DNA of 64,000 nucleotides from Nonomuraea sp. NEAU-A123 (GTDB lineage: Bacteria; Actinomycetota; Actinomycetes; Streptosporangiales; Streptosporangiaceae). The stretch is taken from positions 1-64,000 of the forward strand of contig NZ_JAHFZZ010000014.1 in assembly GCF_018603905.1 (NCBI RefSeq). Direction: 5' to 3'. Position numbers and translations under genes: made by a program. Under the pieces are notes generated by a model that saw nothing but the letters and a program-made list of their open reading frames with translations, was not told where the DNA came from and searched no databases. Position 1 is the first letter of the stretch. Every line of letters starts with the position of its first letter. Positions 8,836 to 15,876 of the stretch are shown piece after piece.

Positions 8836-9345
8836 ATGACCGTCATGCACACCGATTTACGCGAGACGACGCGCAGCCCGGTCGACTATGTCTGGGCGGT
8901 CGCCCGGATCTCGATCGGCTGGATCTTCCTGTGGGCTTTTCTGGACAAGACCTTCGGCTGGGGGTTCGCCACCCCCGCCAAGAACGCCTGGCTCTCCGGC
9001 GGCAGCCCGACGACCGGCTTCCTCAAGGGCACCGGCGAGAACGCGCTCGGCGGCTTCTTCTCCGGCCTGGCCGGGCAGCCCTGGGTGGACTGGCTGTTCA
9101 TGCTCGGCCTGCTGGGCGTCGGCGCCGGGCTGATCCTGGGCGTCGGCCTGCGGGTCGTGGCTGTCACCGGCACGCTCATGCTGGTCCTGATGTGGGCCGC
9201 TGAGCTGCCCCTGGCTACCAACCCCTTCATGGACGAGCACATCATCTACTCCATCGTGCTGATCGGTCTGGCGCTCGCGAACGCCGGAGCCACCCTCGGG
9301 TTCGGCCGGTCTCCGATCATCCAGCGCAACCCGTACCTGCGGTAG
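8836..9345 (+). CDS. DoxX-type membrane protein
   Basis: A 169-residue inner-membrane protein with four helices of the DoxX/quinone-reductase subunit type: VAVARISIGWIFLWAFLDK (the early helix with the family W-F-L-D-K pattern), WLFMLGLLGVGAGLILG, VVAVTGTLMLVLMWAAE and IIYSIVLIGLALANAGATLG. The loop GGFFSGLAGQPWVDW is typical. AGAGGAAGG sits upstream of the ATG. Family members act near thiol or quinone redox chemistry; no partner subunit is encoded here. A perfect DevR-like palindrome upstream suggests hypoxia-type induction with its neighbours. Confidence 0.83.
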   Translation: MTVMHTDLRETTRSPVDYVWAVARISIGWIFLWAFLDKTFGWGFATPAKNAWLSGGSPTTGFLKGTGENALGGFFSGLAGQPWVDWLFMLGLLGVGAGLILGVGLRVVAVTGTLMLVLMWAAELPLATNPFMDEHIIYSIVLIGLALANAGATLGFGRSPIIQRNPYLR

Positions 9346-9362
9346 CTCTCTCGCCGCGCAAG

Positions 9363-9374
9363 GGACCAAGGTCC
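9363..9374. promoter_or_regulatory. DevR-like palindrome, first of a pair upstream of the UspA gene
   Basis: GGACCAAGGTCC has perfect GGACC/GGTCC arms and a 2-nt spacer. It lies 18 bases after the DoxX stop and about 160 bases before the UspA start, so a weak terminator role cannot be excluded. Confidence 0.55.
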
Positions 9375-9384
9375 TGACCTGGGG

Positions 9385-9397
9385 GGACCTTTGGTGC
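9385..9397. promoter_or_regulatory. DevR-like palindrome, second of the pair
   Basis: GGACCTTTGGTGC has one mismatch in its right arm relative to the other boxes. It starts 22 bases after the start of the preceding box, two helical turns, as expected for cooperative DevR-type sites. Confidence 0.5.
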
Positions 9398-9423
9398 TGG
9401 GGTATCTCGCCGGATGGCGATGT

Positions 9424-9525
9424 CATGGGAAGGGGCGCTGAAGGGGAGCGTCGAAGGTGGAGCTGGAGGGGGCGTTGACGGGGGTGCTGAAGGGCGGGCG
9501 TAGGAGGGGGCGTTGAAAGGGGGAC
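9424..9525. repeat. purine-rich degenerate tandem repeat
   Basis: About 100 bases carry a strongly G/A-biased strand with recurring GGGGGCGTTGA-like units of roughly 15-20 bases. It sits between the DevR-like boxes and the UspA start and ends in the ribosome binding site. It may be untranslated leader; no coding sense was seen. Confidence 0.5.
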
Positions 9526-9530
9526 AACGC

Positions 9531-10376
9531 ATGATCATCGTTGGAGTGGACGGCTCGCGAGCGGGGCTTGAGGCCGCCGGATGGGCTGCCATGGAGGCCG
9601 CGCTGCGAGAGGTGCCACTGACCGTGGCGCACGCCATGCCGCGATGGGCCTGCGAAGCCGAGACCGGCCGCTACGCGGCGGTGGCCAAGTGGATGCGCGA
9701 CGGTGGTGCGATGGTGCTGGCCGCAGCCGAGGACCGCGCCCGCCGCGAACAGCCGAAGATCAGCATAAGGACGGTGCTTCTGCCCGGCGATCCCCGAGTC
9801 GCTCTGATCGAGGCCGCGAAGGAGGCCGAGCTGCTGGTCATCGGCAGCCACGGGCTCGGGGGAGTGCGTGGGCTGCTGGTGGGGTCGGTGGCGTACGGCG
9901 TGGCCGGGCATGCCCCATGCGACGTGGTCGTGGTGCGGCAACTGCCGTCCCTGCCCCGTGGCGAGCTGGTGGCGGCGGTGGACGGGGCGCCGGAGTCTCG
10001 CCGCGGGGTGCTGGACTTCGCCTTCGCCGAGGCGGAGCTGCGTGGCGCGCGCCTGCGGGTCGTACATGCCTGGAGCGGGTTCGAGCCTGCGGATTCCATG
10101 GAGTCCGCGGACAAGCGGGGCGGACGGCTCGTACTGCGCGAGGCGCTGGCGGGACATCGCGAGGCGCATCCCGGTGTCGACGTGATCGAGGAGGCCGTCC
10201 GCGGTCACCCCGTGGAGGTGCTGCGTCAGGCCGCTGAGGGGGCCGACCTGCTCGTGGTCGGGTCGCACGGGTACGGCACCTTCGCCGGGCTGGTCATGGG
10301 CTCGGTCAGCCAGGCCATGGTGCACCACTCTCCGTGCCCGCTCGCCGTGATCCGGAACAGGTTGCGGTATCCATGA
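9531..10376 (+). CDS. universal stress protein with two UspA domains
   Basis: A 281-residue tandem UspA protein. The first domain begins MIIVGVDGSRAGLEAA and ends with the ATP-loop pattern GSHGLGGVRGLLVGS. The second ends with GSHGYGTFAGLVMGS and then HHSPCPLAVIR. Both loops keep the G-2x-G-9x-G-S pattern of ATP-binding Usp proteins. The longest frame begins with TTG at 9513, but AAAGGGGG seven bases before ATG 9531 marks the better start. Tandem Usp proteins of mycobacteria are DosR-induced and slow growth under hypoxia; the paired boxes upstream argue for similar control here. Confidence 0.9.
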   Translation: MIIVGVDGSRAGLEAAGWAAMEAALREVPLTVAHAMPRWACEAETGRYAAVAKWMRDGGAMVLAAAEDRARREQPKISIRTVLLPGDPRVALIEAAKEAELLVIGSHGLGGVRGLLVGSVAYGVAGHAPCDVVVVRQLPSLPRGELVAAVDGAPESRRGVLDFAFAEAELRGARLRVVHAWSGFEPADSMESADKRGGRLVLREALAGHREAHPGVDVIEEAVRGHPVEVLRQAAEGADLLVVGSHGYGTFAGLVMGSVSQAMVHHSPCPLAVIRNRLRYP

Positions 10377-10394
10377 ATTGCGAATATTTGCAAT
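10377..10394. promoter_or_regulatory. AT-rich palindrome after the UspA stop
   Basis: ATTGCGAATATTTGCAAT is an 18-bp inverted repeat with one mismatch, unusually AT-rich for this genome and immediately after the UspA stop. It could be an operator for a TTGC-N6-GCAA binding regulator. The 150 bases to the next gene (its 3-prime end) hold nothing else supported. Confidence 0.35.
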
Positions 10395-10528
10395 TTCATA
10401 GGTTGTTGTGGGCGACCGCCACCTGCTCGCTCGTGGTGGCCCGGCGGCGATGTGTCGCCATCCTCGTCGTGATCTGCCGATGGGACTGGGCGTGGCGGTC
10501 GGGTTCGGAATCTCTCGCCTGATGAGGT

Positions 10529-11368
10529 TCATCGCTTGATGACGACTGAACTGCCCAGCGGGATACGGGACAGGACGCGCAGGGCGCGGGCCGGGACGCG
10601 AACGCAACCGTGACTGATTTCCTGGCCGAACACGGATCTGTCCGGCCAGCCGTGCACGGCGATCGTGCCGGGTCCGCCACTGAAGGTGCGCAGGACGGTC
10701 GAGTGCGTGCCCAGTGGAAGCATGCGCGGGGTGTAAGTCGCATGCCTGGGAGTCAGGGAGGCGAGCAGAAACGTCCGTCCCAATGGTGTGGGCGTCGACG
10801 GGGCGCCTACGGCGACCTTCCACCGTCCCAGCAGGCGAGCGGACTGGAACACCGCGAGCCGGTGAGCGGACAGGTCGATGCGCACATCGTAGGCGCTGTA
10901 GGCGTTCTTCAGTCCGCCGCCCGCCTCATATATCCAGCCGGTCGACCGGTTCGGCCGGCTCGGCAGCAGCACGCGTACCCACCCTGTCTGCTTTTCCACT
11001 ACGGGCACCCACATCGGGCCTCCCAGTGTCCGGGGCGGCAATATCGCCACCGGTGGTCCGCCGGGGTGGGCATAAACCACCTGTGGCTGCGTGGCGTGTG
11101 TCACGCGGCCTTTTCCCGGGGTGAAGGGTGCCGAATCTTTAGGCGCCCCGTGCAATTTCGTGAAGGTCGTGGCACGCGGCAATTGAGCCAGTTGTTCGGC
11201 TGACACCGGTGCCGGTGCCGGTGCGGGGGGGACCCGCTGGATAGACGCGGCGGTTTGTGTTGCTTCCTGCGGTAGTGGTGTGGTTGTTCCGCAGGCTGTG
11301 GCGAGGGTCATTGTGGCCAGGACCGTGCTCCAGGCGATCGGCTTGTTGACGCTGAATCGTTCAGGCAA
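10529..11368 (-). CDS. lipoprotein L,D-transpeptidase (YkuD domain)
   Basis: A 279-residue cell-wall crosslinking enzyme. The start is TTG at 11368: TTGGAGG lies six bases before it, and it puts a proper lipoprotein signal at the N-terminus (TMTLATAC, Cys26 lipidated). A Pro/Ala linker (residues 46-56) and an SH3-like region (about 85-150) precede the YkuD domain. The catalytic site is H239-G, then S-H-G-C-V-R with His253 and Cys255. It would form 3-3 peptidoglycan crosslinks outside the membrane. An upstream ATG (11407) and a longer frame to 11524 lack ribosome binding sites and would spoil the signal peptide. Confidence 0.9.
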   Translation of the reverse strand: MPERFSVNKPIAWSTVLATMTLATACGTTTPLPQEATQTAASIQRVPPAPAPAPVSAEQLAQLPRATTFTKLHGAPKDSAPFTPGKGRVTHATQPQVVYAHPGGPPVAILPPRTLGGPMWVPVVEKQTGWVRVLLPSRPNRSTGWIYEAGGGLKNAYSAYDVRIDLSAHRLAVFQSARLLGRWKVAVGAPSTPTPLGRTFLLASLTPRHATYTPRMLPLGTHSTVLRTFSGGPGTIAVHGWPDRSVFGQEISHGCVRVPARALRVLSRIPLGSSVVIKR

Positions 11369-11837
11369 GGATACCTCCAAGAGGAGACCGCTGTTTTCCG
11401 GTGACATGTTCTGCGGTTGAGACGCGATCCGTGGCGCGCAAGAGCAGTCTACGTATGGCACTGGCGACCCTAATTCATGAAGTCGTCGCGCTCGCGGAGT
11501 CTCCTGGGGATCAGATATCCGCAAAACTGGGACAAGTCTGTTTATTTGGCTGCTTGGGGCTTAGCTGATAAGTGATAGAGGCTTTGTTTTCCTTTTCCTG
11601 GTCGACTGTCGGCTATTGTCGATCTCGCCGGATGGTATGCCGAATTGCGAGGTACGGATCCTCGGTGGGTTGGTGACGGGCGGTCTCGCTTTCATGGCCA
11701 CACCGGTAGCGACGATCTCCGGCTTGCCGGTCGGGCGGCGTACAGATGAAGCGAGGGATCAGCGCCACCGGCGCGTTGTCATTCGGGGGAGTTCGGCCGG
11801 AATGGGTGGTCTCTCGGGTGGAGGGAAGGAGAGTAGT
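11369..11837. other. 469-base AT-richer gap between L,D-transpeptidase and SDR genes
   Basis: This gap holds copy 1 of a diverged direct repeat (11433-11556 and 11617-11675) and, near its end, the GGAAGGAGAG ribosome binding site of the dehydrogenase. A 338-residue open frame running through it from 11616 has no early ribosome binding site. Base composition is clearly lower in GC than neighbouring genes. Confidence 0.5.
11433..11675 (+). repeat. direct repeat copy 1 flanking the dehydrogenase gene
   Basis: Blocks 11433-11556 and 11617-11675 align with 12632-12758 and 13108-13172. Shared words include TACGTATGGC, CTAATTC, TATCCGCA, AACTGG and, in the second block, ATGCCGAATTGCGAGGT. By eye the blocks are roughly three quarters identical. 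The copy is contiguous here but split in copy 2. Confidence 0.7.
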
Positions 11838-12632
11838 ATGATCATCGATCTCACTGGAAAGACCGCGCTGGTCACGGGGTCCACGCAGGGCATCGGGATG
11901 GCCATCGCGGCCGGCCTGGCCCGGGCGGGTGCTCGTGTCGCTGTCAACGGTCGTACTTCCGCCACTGTCGAGGAGGCCGCCGGCCGGATCCGGGGCGAGG
12001 TGAGGGGGGCGGACGTGATACCGCTGGCCGCCGATCTCGCCACTGAAGACGGCGCCGCGTACGCGGTCGAGGTCGCTCCCGAGGTGGACATCCTCATCAA
12101 CAATCTGGGCATCTACGAATCCCGGCCCCCACTGGAGATCACCGATGCGGAGTGGCGGCGCTACTTCGAGGTGAACGTGCTGGCCGCCGTCCGTCTCACC
12201 CGCGTCTACCTGCCGGGAATGAAGGCGCGGTCGTGGGGGCGCGTGCAGTACATCGCCAGCGACTCCGCGATCGTCACGCCGGTCGAGATGATCCATTACG
12301 GCATGTCGAAGACGGCCCTGCTGGCCGTCGCGCGCGGGTTCGCGAAGGAGGCCGCCGGTAGCGGTGTCACGGTCAACTCCGTCATCGCCGGCCCGACCCA
12401 CACCGGCGGTGTCGAGGATTTCGTGTACTCGCTCGTCGACCGCGATCTGCCGTGGCCACAGGCGCAGCGCGAGTTCATGCGGCTGCACCGTCCGCAGTCA
12501 CTCATTCAGCGCCTCATCGAGCCCGAAGAGATCGCCAACATGGTCGTCTACCTCAGCTCGCCGTACGCCTCGGCCACCACTGGTGGCGCGATCCGCGTCG
12601 ACGGTGGCTACGTCGACGCGATCCTTCCTTAG
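11838..12632 (+). CDS. short-chain dehydrogenase/reductase (SDR)
   Basis: A 264-residue classical SDR. The cofactor loop is TGSTQGIG (13-20). NNLG follows strand 4 (88-91). The active site has Ser in IASDSA (about 141-143), Tyr154 and Lys158 in Y-G-M-S-K. The C-terminus shows the usual GGAIRVDGGY cofactor-side motif. AAGGAGAG is eight bases before the ATG at 11838. It reduces or oxidises a hydroxyl/keto substrate with NAD(P); the substrate is unknown. It stands alone between two copies of a repeated non-coding segment, which suggests recent rearrangement or transfer. Confidence 0.88.
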   Translation: MIIDLTGKTALVTGSTQGIGMAIAAGLARAGARVAVNGRTSATVEEAAGRIRGEVRGADVIPLAADLATEDGAAYAVEVAPEVDILINNLGIYESRPPLEITDAEWRRYFEVNVLAAVRLTRVYLPGMKARSWGRVQYIASDSAIVTPVEMIHYGMSKTALLAVARGFAKEAAGSGVTVNSVIAGPTHTGGVEDFVYSLVDRDLPWPQAQREFMRLHRPQSLIQRLIEPEEIANMVVYLSSPYASATTGGAIRVDGGYVDAILP

Positions 12633-13172
12633 GCGAGCAAGAGCGGTTACGTATGGCGCTGTCGATCCTAATTCGCGAAGTCATCGCGTTCCCGGAGCGT
12701 CGTTGAAATCGCGTATCCGCAGAACTGGAAGAAGTCTCTCTTTTATTGGGTGGCTTGGATGTTTTTCAGAGCTCCGACGATTTTGTGATTTGGCCAGTTT
12801 GATCCTTGCGGTCCAATGTTGAACAGATCGACGATGCGCTCGTGGTGGCGTCGGGCGTGGGTGATGTTGATGTAGCGCCGATGGCCAGGTTGCGCAAGGC
12901 GACGTAACGCCCACCGTCGTCCGCCCGGGTCGGTCGGCCGGTACCCGCTGTGGGGTGCCGGCCCATTGCTTTTCCGGCTGTTTGATGTTTCCTGACTTGT
13001 GCCGCCGTGGGTCCGGAACGAATCCTCTTTAAACATCGACTTGCCGAAGCGCTGAGTTTTTGCCAATAAGTGAACGATGTTTTGTTTTTTATTTACCGGC
13101 CGCCCGCCCATGATCGTTGATCTCTCCGGATATCATGCCGAATTGCGAGGTGGGGATCTTCGGCCGATTGAT
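12633..13172 (+). repeat. direct repeat copy 2, interrupted
   Basis: Copy 2 of the repeat begins directly at the dehydrogenase stop (12632-12758) and resumes at 13108-13172. Between the halves lie about 350 bases that contain a transposase remnant on the minus strand. Relative to copy 1, either this copy received an insertion or copy 1 lost it. No other gene is supported up to 13252. Confidence 0.65.
12800..12930 (-). pseudogene. degenerate transposase C-terminus (ISAs1-like)
   Basis: One frame reads RYVALRNLAIG, a hallmark of the C-terminal part of ISAs1-type DDE transposases. The sense then continues only in another frame as RRYINITHARRHHERIV, so a frameshift lies between them. No other part of the transposase or terminal inverted repeat was found. 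It is a dead fragment inside repeat copy 2. Confidence 0.55.
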
Positions 13173-13252
13173 GGCTCCCTGTGGGCCAGGCGGCCGTGCC
13201 TCTCTGCACTCGTGGCAGTCGGCGGGCTCTCCTACAGGAAAGATTGGCTTAA

Positions 13253-14545
13253 ATGGAAGTAATCTGTAATCGCACTTCCTCCAGGTCGCGATGGGTCGCG
13301 TTGATGGTGGGGGCTTCCGTACTCATCGTCGCCGGGGCTCTGCTAGTCGCATTTCAATCCAGCGCGAAGGCCGCTGAACCACAGGTAGGTCTCGGGAGCA
13401 TCCGGAGCTTCGCGGTCTTGTCCGGGGCTAAGGTCGCCAACACGGGTCACGTAGCCAACGCCGTCGCGCTTCAGGCGAAGTCCGACTTGGCCGCGGCCTA
13501 CAAAGACGCCGGTCGAACCCCGGCCACCAGCGTCTCAGGCGACCTCGAAGGCAGGACCCTCGTTCCCGGCATCTACAAGTCCAGGTCCTCGCTCGGGCTG
13601 ACCGGCACGGTCACGCTCGACGCCCAGGGCGATCCCGACGCCGTCTTCATCTTTCAAGTCCCCTCCACGCTCATCACCGGCTCAGCCAGCCGGGTCGTCC
13701 TCGTCGGCGGTGCTCAGCCATGTAACGTGTTCTGGCAGGTGGGTAGCTCGGCGACACTGGGCACGCACTCCACCTTCGTGGGCACCGTCCTTGCTCTGCA
13801 GTCGATCTCGGTGACCAGCGGTACGACGGTCGACGGTCGAGTATGGCCTTGTGGCGAGCAGGTGAGCCCCACCGCGATCATCTACAACGAATGTGCGCCC
13901 GTGCCTACGGTGTGCCCGGTGGTGTGCCCGAGGGTGTGTCCGACGGCGACCCCGGTGGTGTGTCCGACGGTGATCAAAACGGTTAGGCCCACGCCGACGG
14001 TCACTGTGACGGTGACGTCCACGCCGACGTCGACAGTCACGCCGACTGCGAGCTCGACTGCGACCTCGATCCCATGTCCATTGGTGGCCCCGCCGGTGTG
14101 TGCGACGCCGACGCCGACGGTGACGCGCACGGTGAAGCCGACCCCGACGATGACGGTGACGCACACGGTGACGCCGACGGCGACTCCGCTGGTGGGAACG
14201 CCGACGCCGACGGTGACGCGCACGGTGAAGCCGACGCCGACGCCGACGGTGACACGCACGGTGAAGCCGACGCCGACGCCGACGGCGACTCCGTTGGTGG
14301 GAACGCCGACGCCGACGGCGACGCGCACCGTGAGGCCGACGGCGACTCCGTTGGTGGGAACACCGACGCCGACGGCGACGCACACGGTGACACCCACAAC
14401 CAAGGCGACCACGCTCAATCTGAACCGCGGTCACCACCACCACCATCACCATCACCACCACCATCACCGGTGCGGCCACCACTGCGGGCTTGGACCGGCG
14501 CCCGTTCCCGTCCCGGTCGACACGCACCTGGGTGTGACCGGCTGA
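13253..14545 (+). CDS. secreted ice-binding-like (DUF3494) protein with repeat stalk and poly-His
   Basis: A 430-residue exported protein. Residues 1-40 are a signal peptide (hydrophobic core VALMVGASVLIVAGALLVAF, then AKAAE). Residues about 44-205 are the DUF3494 ice-binding/adhesion beta-solenoid: FAVLSGAKVANTG, SLGLTGTVTLDAQGDP, AVFIFQVPSTL and CNVFWQVGSSATLGTHS are family signatures. A stretch of about 30 residues normally found after the first of these is missing. A Cys-Pro segment (several V-C-P motifs) and about 140 residues of Thr-Pro-Val repeats follow, then 12 consecutive His, RCGHHC and a short tail. No sortase motif is visible. Metal binding and a surface role are inferences. Confidence 0.85.
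   Translation: MEVICNRTSSRSRWVALMVGASVLIVAGALLVAFQSSAKAAEPQVGLGSIRSFAVLSGAKVANTGHVANAVALQAKSDLAAAYKDAGRTPATSVSGDLEGRTLVPGIYKSRSSLGLTGTVTLDAQGDPDAVFIFQVPSTLITGSASRVVLVGGAQPCNVFWQVGSSATLGTHSTFVGTVLALQSISVTSGTTVDGRVWPCGEQVSPTAIIYNECAPVPTVCPVVCPRVCPTATPVVCPTVIKTVRPTPTVTVTVTSTPTSTVTPTASSTATSIPCPLVAPPVCATPTPTVTRTVKPTPTMTVTHTVTPTATPLVGTPTPTVTRTVKPTPTPTVTRTVKPTPTPTATPLVGTPTPTATRTVRPTATPLVGTPTPTATHTVTPTTKATTLNLNRGHHHHHHHHHHHHRCGHHCGLGPAPVPVPVDTHLGVTG
13980..14400 (+). repeat. intragenic tandem repeats coding the Thr-Pro stalk
   Basis: Units such as ACGCCGACGCCGACGGTGAC recur, with intervening CACGGTGAAGCC and CCGTTGGTGGGAAC words, giving protein units TPTPTVTRTVKP and TPLVGTPTPT. The repeats are in frame and vary slightly, as expected for a length-variable stalk. 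Confidence 0.8.
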
Positions 14546-14648
14546 CGATTCCGGGTCAGAGCGATGTGCGGGTTGTCCACGCCTGCTGAGGACAGCCCGT
14601 TGTACGGCGCGGCGCTGCGGCTGGTCGCCTCAGCAAGCGTCGGAGGCC

Positions 14649-14678
14649 GGCGCCGGGGTGCTTGAGCACTCCGGCGCC
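14649..14678. terminator. hairpin terminator after the DUF3494 gene
   Basis: GGCGCCGGGGTGCT and AGCACTCCGGCGCC form a 14-bp stem (one G-U pair) with a 2-nt loop, about 100 bases after the DUF3494 stop and between convergent genes. The rest of the gap 14546-14808 shows nothing else I can support. Confidence 0.7.
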
Positions 14679-14808
14679 GTTCGCGGTACTGGCCCGCGCG
14701 GGACCGCGTTCACCGGCGGCGGGTCGGGGACGGCTGGGACCTGTCCGGGGACAGCCTGGGACCGGCGCCGCCGTCGGCGGGCATGCGCCATCGATCAGGA
14801 GCTGCCGG

Positions 14809-15762
14809 TCAGGGAATGGGCGTGAGGGGTGGCTTGTCGTTCAGGACGGCGATGATGTTGTCCACGGCGAGGTCGACCATGCGGGCTCGGGTGGCCTCCG
14901 TGGCCGAGCCGATGTGGGGGAGCGCCACCACTCGTTCGTGTTGCAGCAGCGGGTCGCCGACGCCGTTACGTGGTTCGCGGTCGAAGACGTCCAGGCCGAC
15001 CGAGTGGAGGCGGCCGGCTCGCAGGGCGGTGAGGAGGGCGGATTCGTCGAGGACGCCGCCGCGGGCGGTGTTGACGAGGGTCGCCGTGGGTTTCATCGAC
15101 GCGAGTTCGGCCGCGCCGATGAGGCGGCGGGTCTGCTCGGTGAGCGGTACGTGCAGGGACACCACATCGCTGGTGCTCAGGAGCTTGTCCAGGGACACCG
15201 CCCGGGAGAGTGCGTCGTCGGGTCTGCGGGACAACGTGTGCTGGACGGTCATGCCGAACCCGGCCGCCCGGCGGGCCACGGCCTGTCCGATCTCGCCGTA
15301 GCCGATGAGGCCCAGGCACGCCCCTGTCACGTCGAGACCGAGGTAGGCGTCCAGCCGGCTGCCGGTCCACCCGCCGGTCCTGAGGCTGTCCGCCGCGGTG
15401 AGCAGCCCCCGCCGCGCCATCAGGATGAGGGCGAAGGCGAGGTCGGCGGTGGTCTCGTGCAGGACGCCCGGGGTGTTCGTGACGACGACGCCGCGGGCCT
15501 GCGCGGTGGCGACGTCGGTGCCGTCGTAGCCGGCGCTCGGCAGGGCCAGTACGCGCAACTGCTCGCCCGCTTCGAGCACCGCCGCGTCGACGTGGTCGGA
15601 GTTCTGGCACAGCAGCGCGTCCGCGCCGGTGAGGAGGCCGCGCAGCTGGTCAGGTGAGGGGGGTGTGTCCTCGGGCCATCTGCGCAACTCGGCGACCTGG
15701 CCGAGCCGTTCGAGGCCGGTGCCCGGCAGGGTCGATCGGGTGACCGCCACGATCGGCGCCAT
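14809..15762 (-). CDS. D-isomer-specific 2-hydroxyacid dehydrogenase
   Basis: A 317-residue NAD(P)-dependent oxidoreductase. The cofactor fold has GLIGYGEIG near residue 145. Catalytic residues are Arg in NTARGG, Glu in FDREP and His in LPHIGSAT, the standard R-E-H set. GGAGG lies six bases before the ATG at 15762. Members reduce glyoxylate, hydroxypyruvate or other 2-keto acids. It lies 114 bases downstream of the dioxygenase gene on the same strand, so the two are probably one operon. A GC-rich imperfect hairpin at about 15816-15853 in the gap could partly attenuate transcription. Confidence 0.88.
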   Translation of the reverse strand: MAPIVAVTRSTLPGTGLERLGQVAELRRWPEDTPPSPDQLRGLLTGADALLCQNSDHVDAAVLEAGEQLRVLALPSAGYDGTDVATAQARGVVVTNTPGVLHETTADLAFALILMARRGLLTAADSLRTGGWTGSRLDAYLGLDVTGACLGLIGYGEIGQAVARRAAGFGMTVQHTLSRRPDDALSRAVSLDKLLSTSDVVSLHVPLTEQTRRLIGAAELASMKPTATLVNTARGGVLDESALLTALRAGRLHSVGLDVFDREPRNGVGDPLLQHERVVALPHIGSATEATRARMVDLAVDNIIAVLNDKPPLTPIP

Positions 15763-15876
15763 CAGTGAACCTCCAAGTCGAGCAGCACCTTGAGTGCCGT
15801 CAGTGACTCCAGTAGTACCTTGCGGGCCCGGCCGCGGTTGGCGGGGGGCCCGCATATCGGCTCTTTATCCTCTCAA

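Noticed and set aside
13077..13262. Short plus-strand frame (61 codons) before the DUF3494 gene
   Set aside because: It runs through the repeat copy 2 sequence and ends just after the DUF3494 start; no ribosome binding site is present.
13980..14400. Regularly repeated units that look like a CRISPR array at first sight
   Set aside because: Units vary in length, lack unique spacers, stay in frame and encode the Thr-Pro stalk of the DUF3494 protein.
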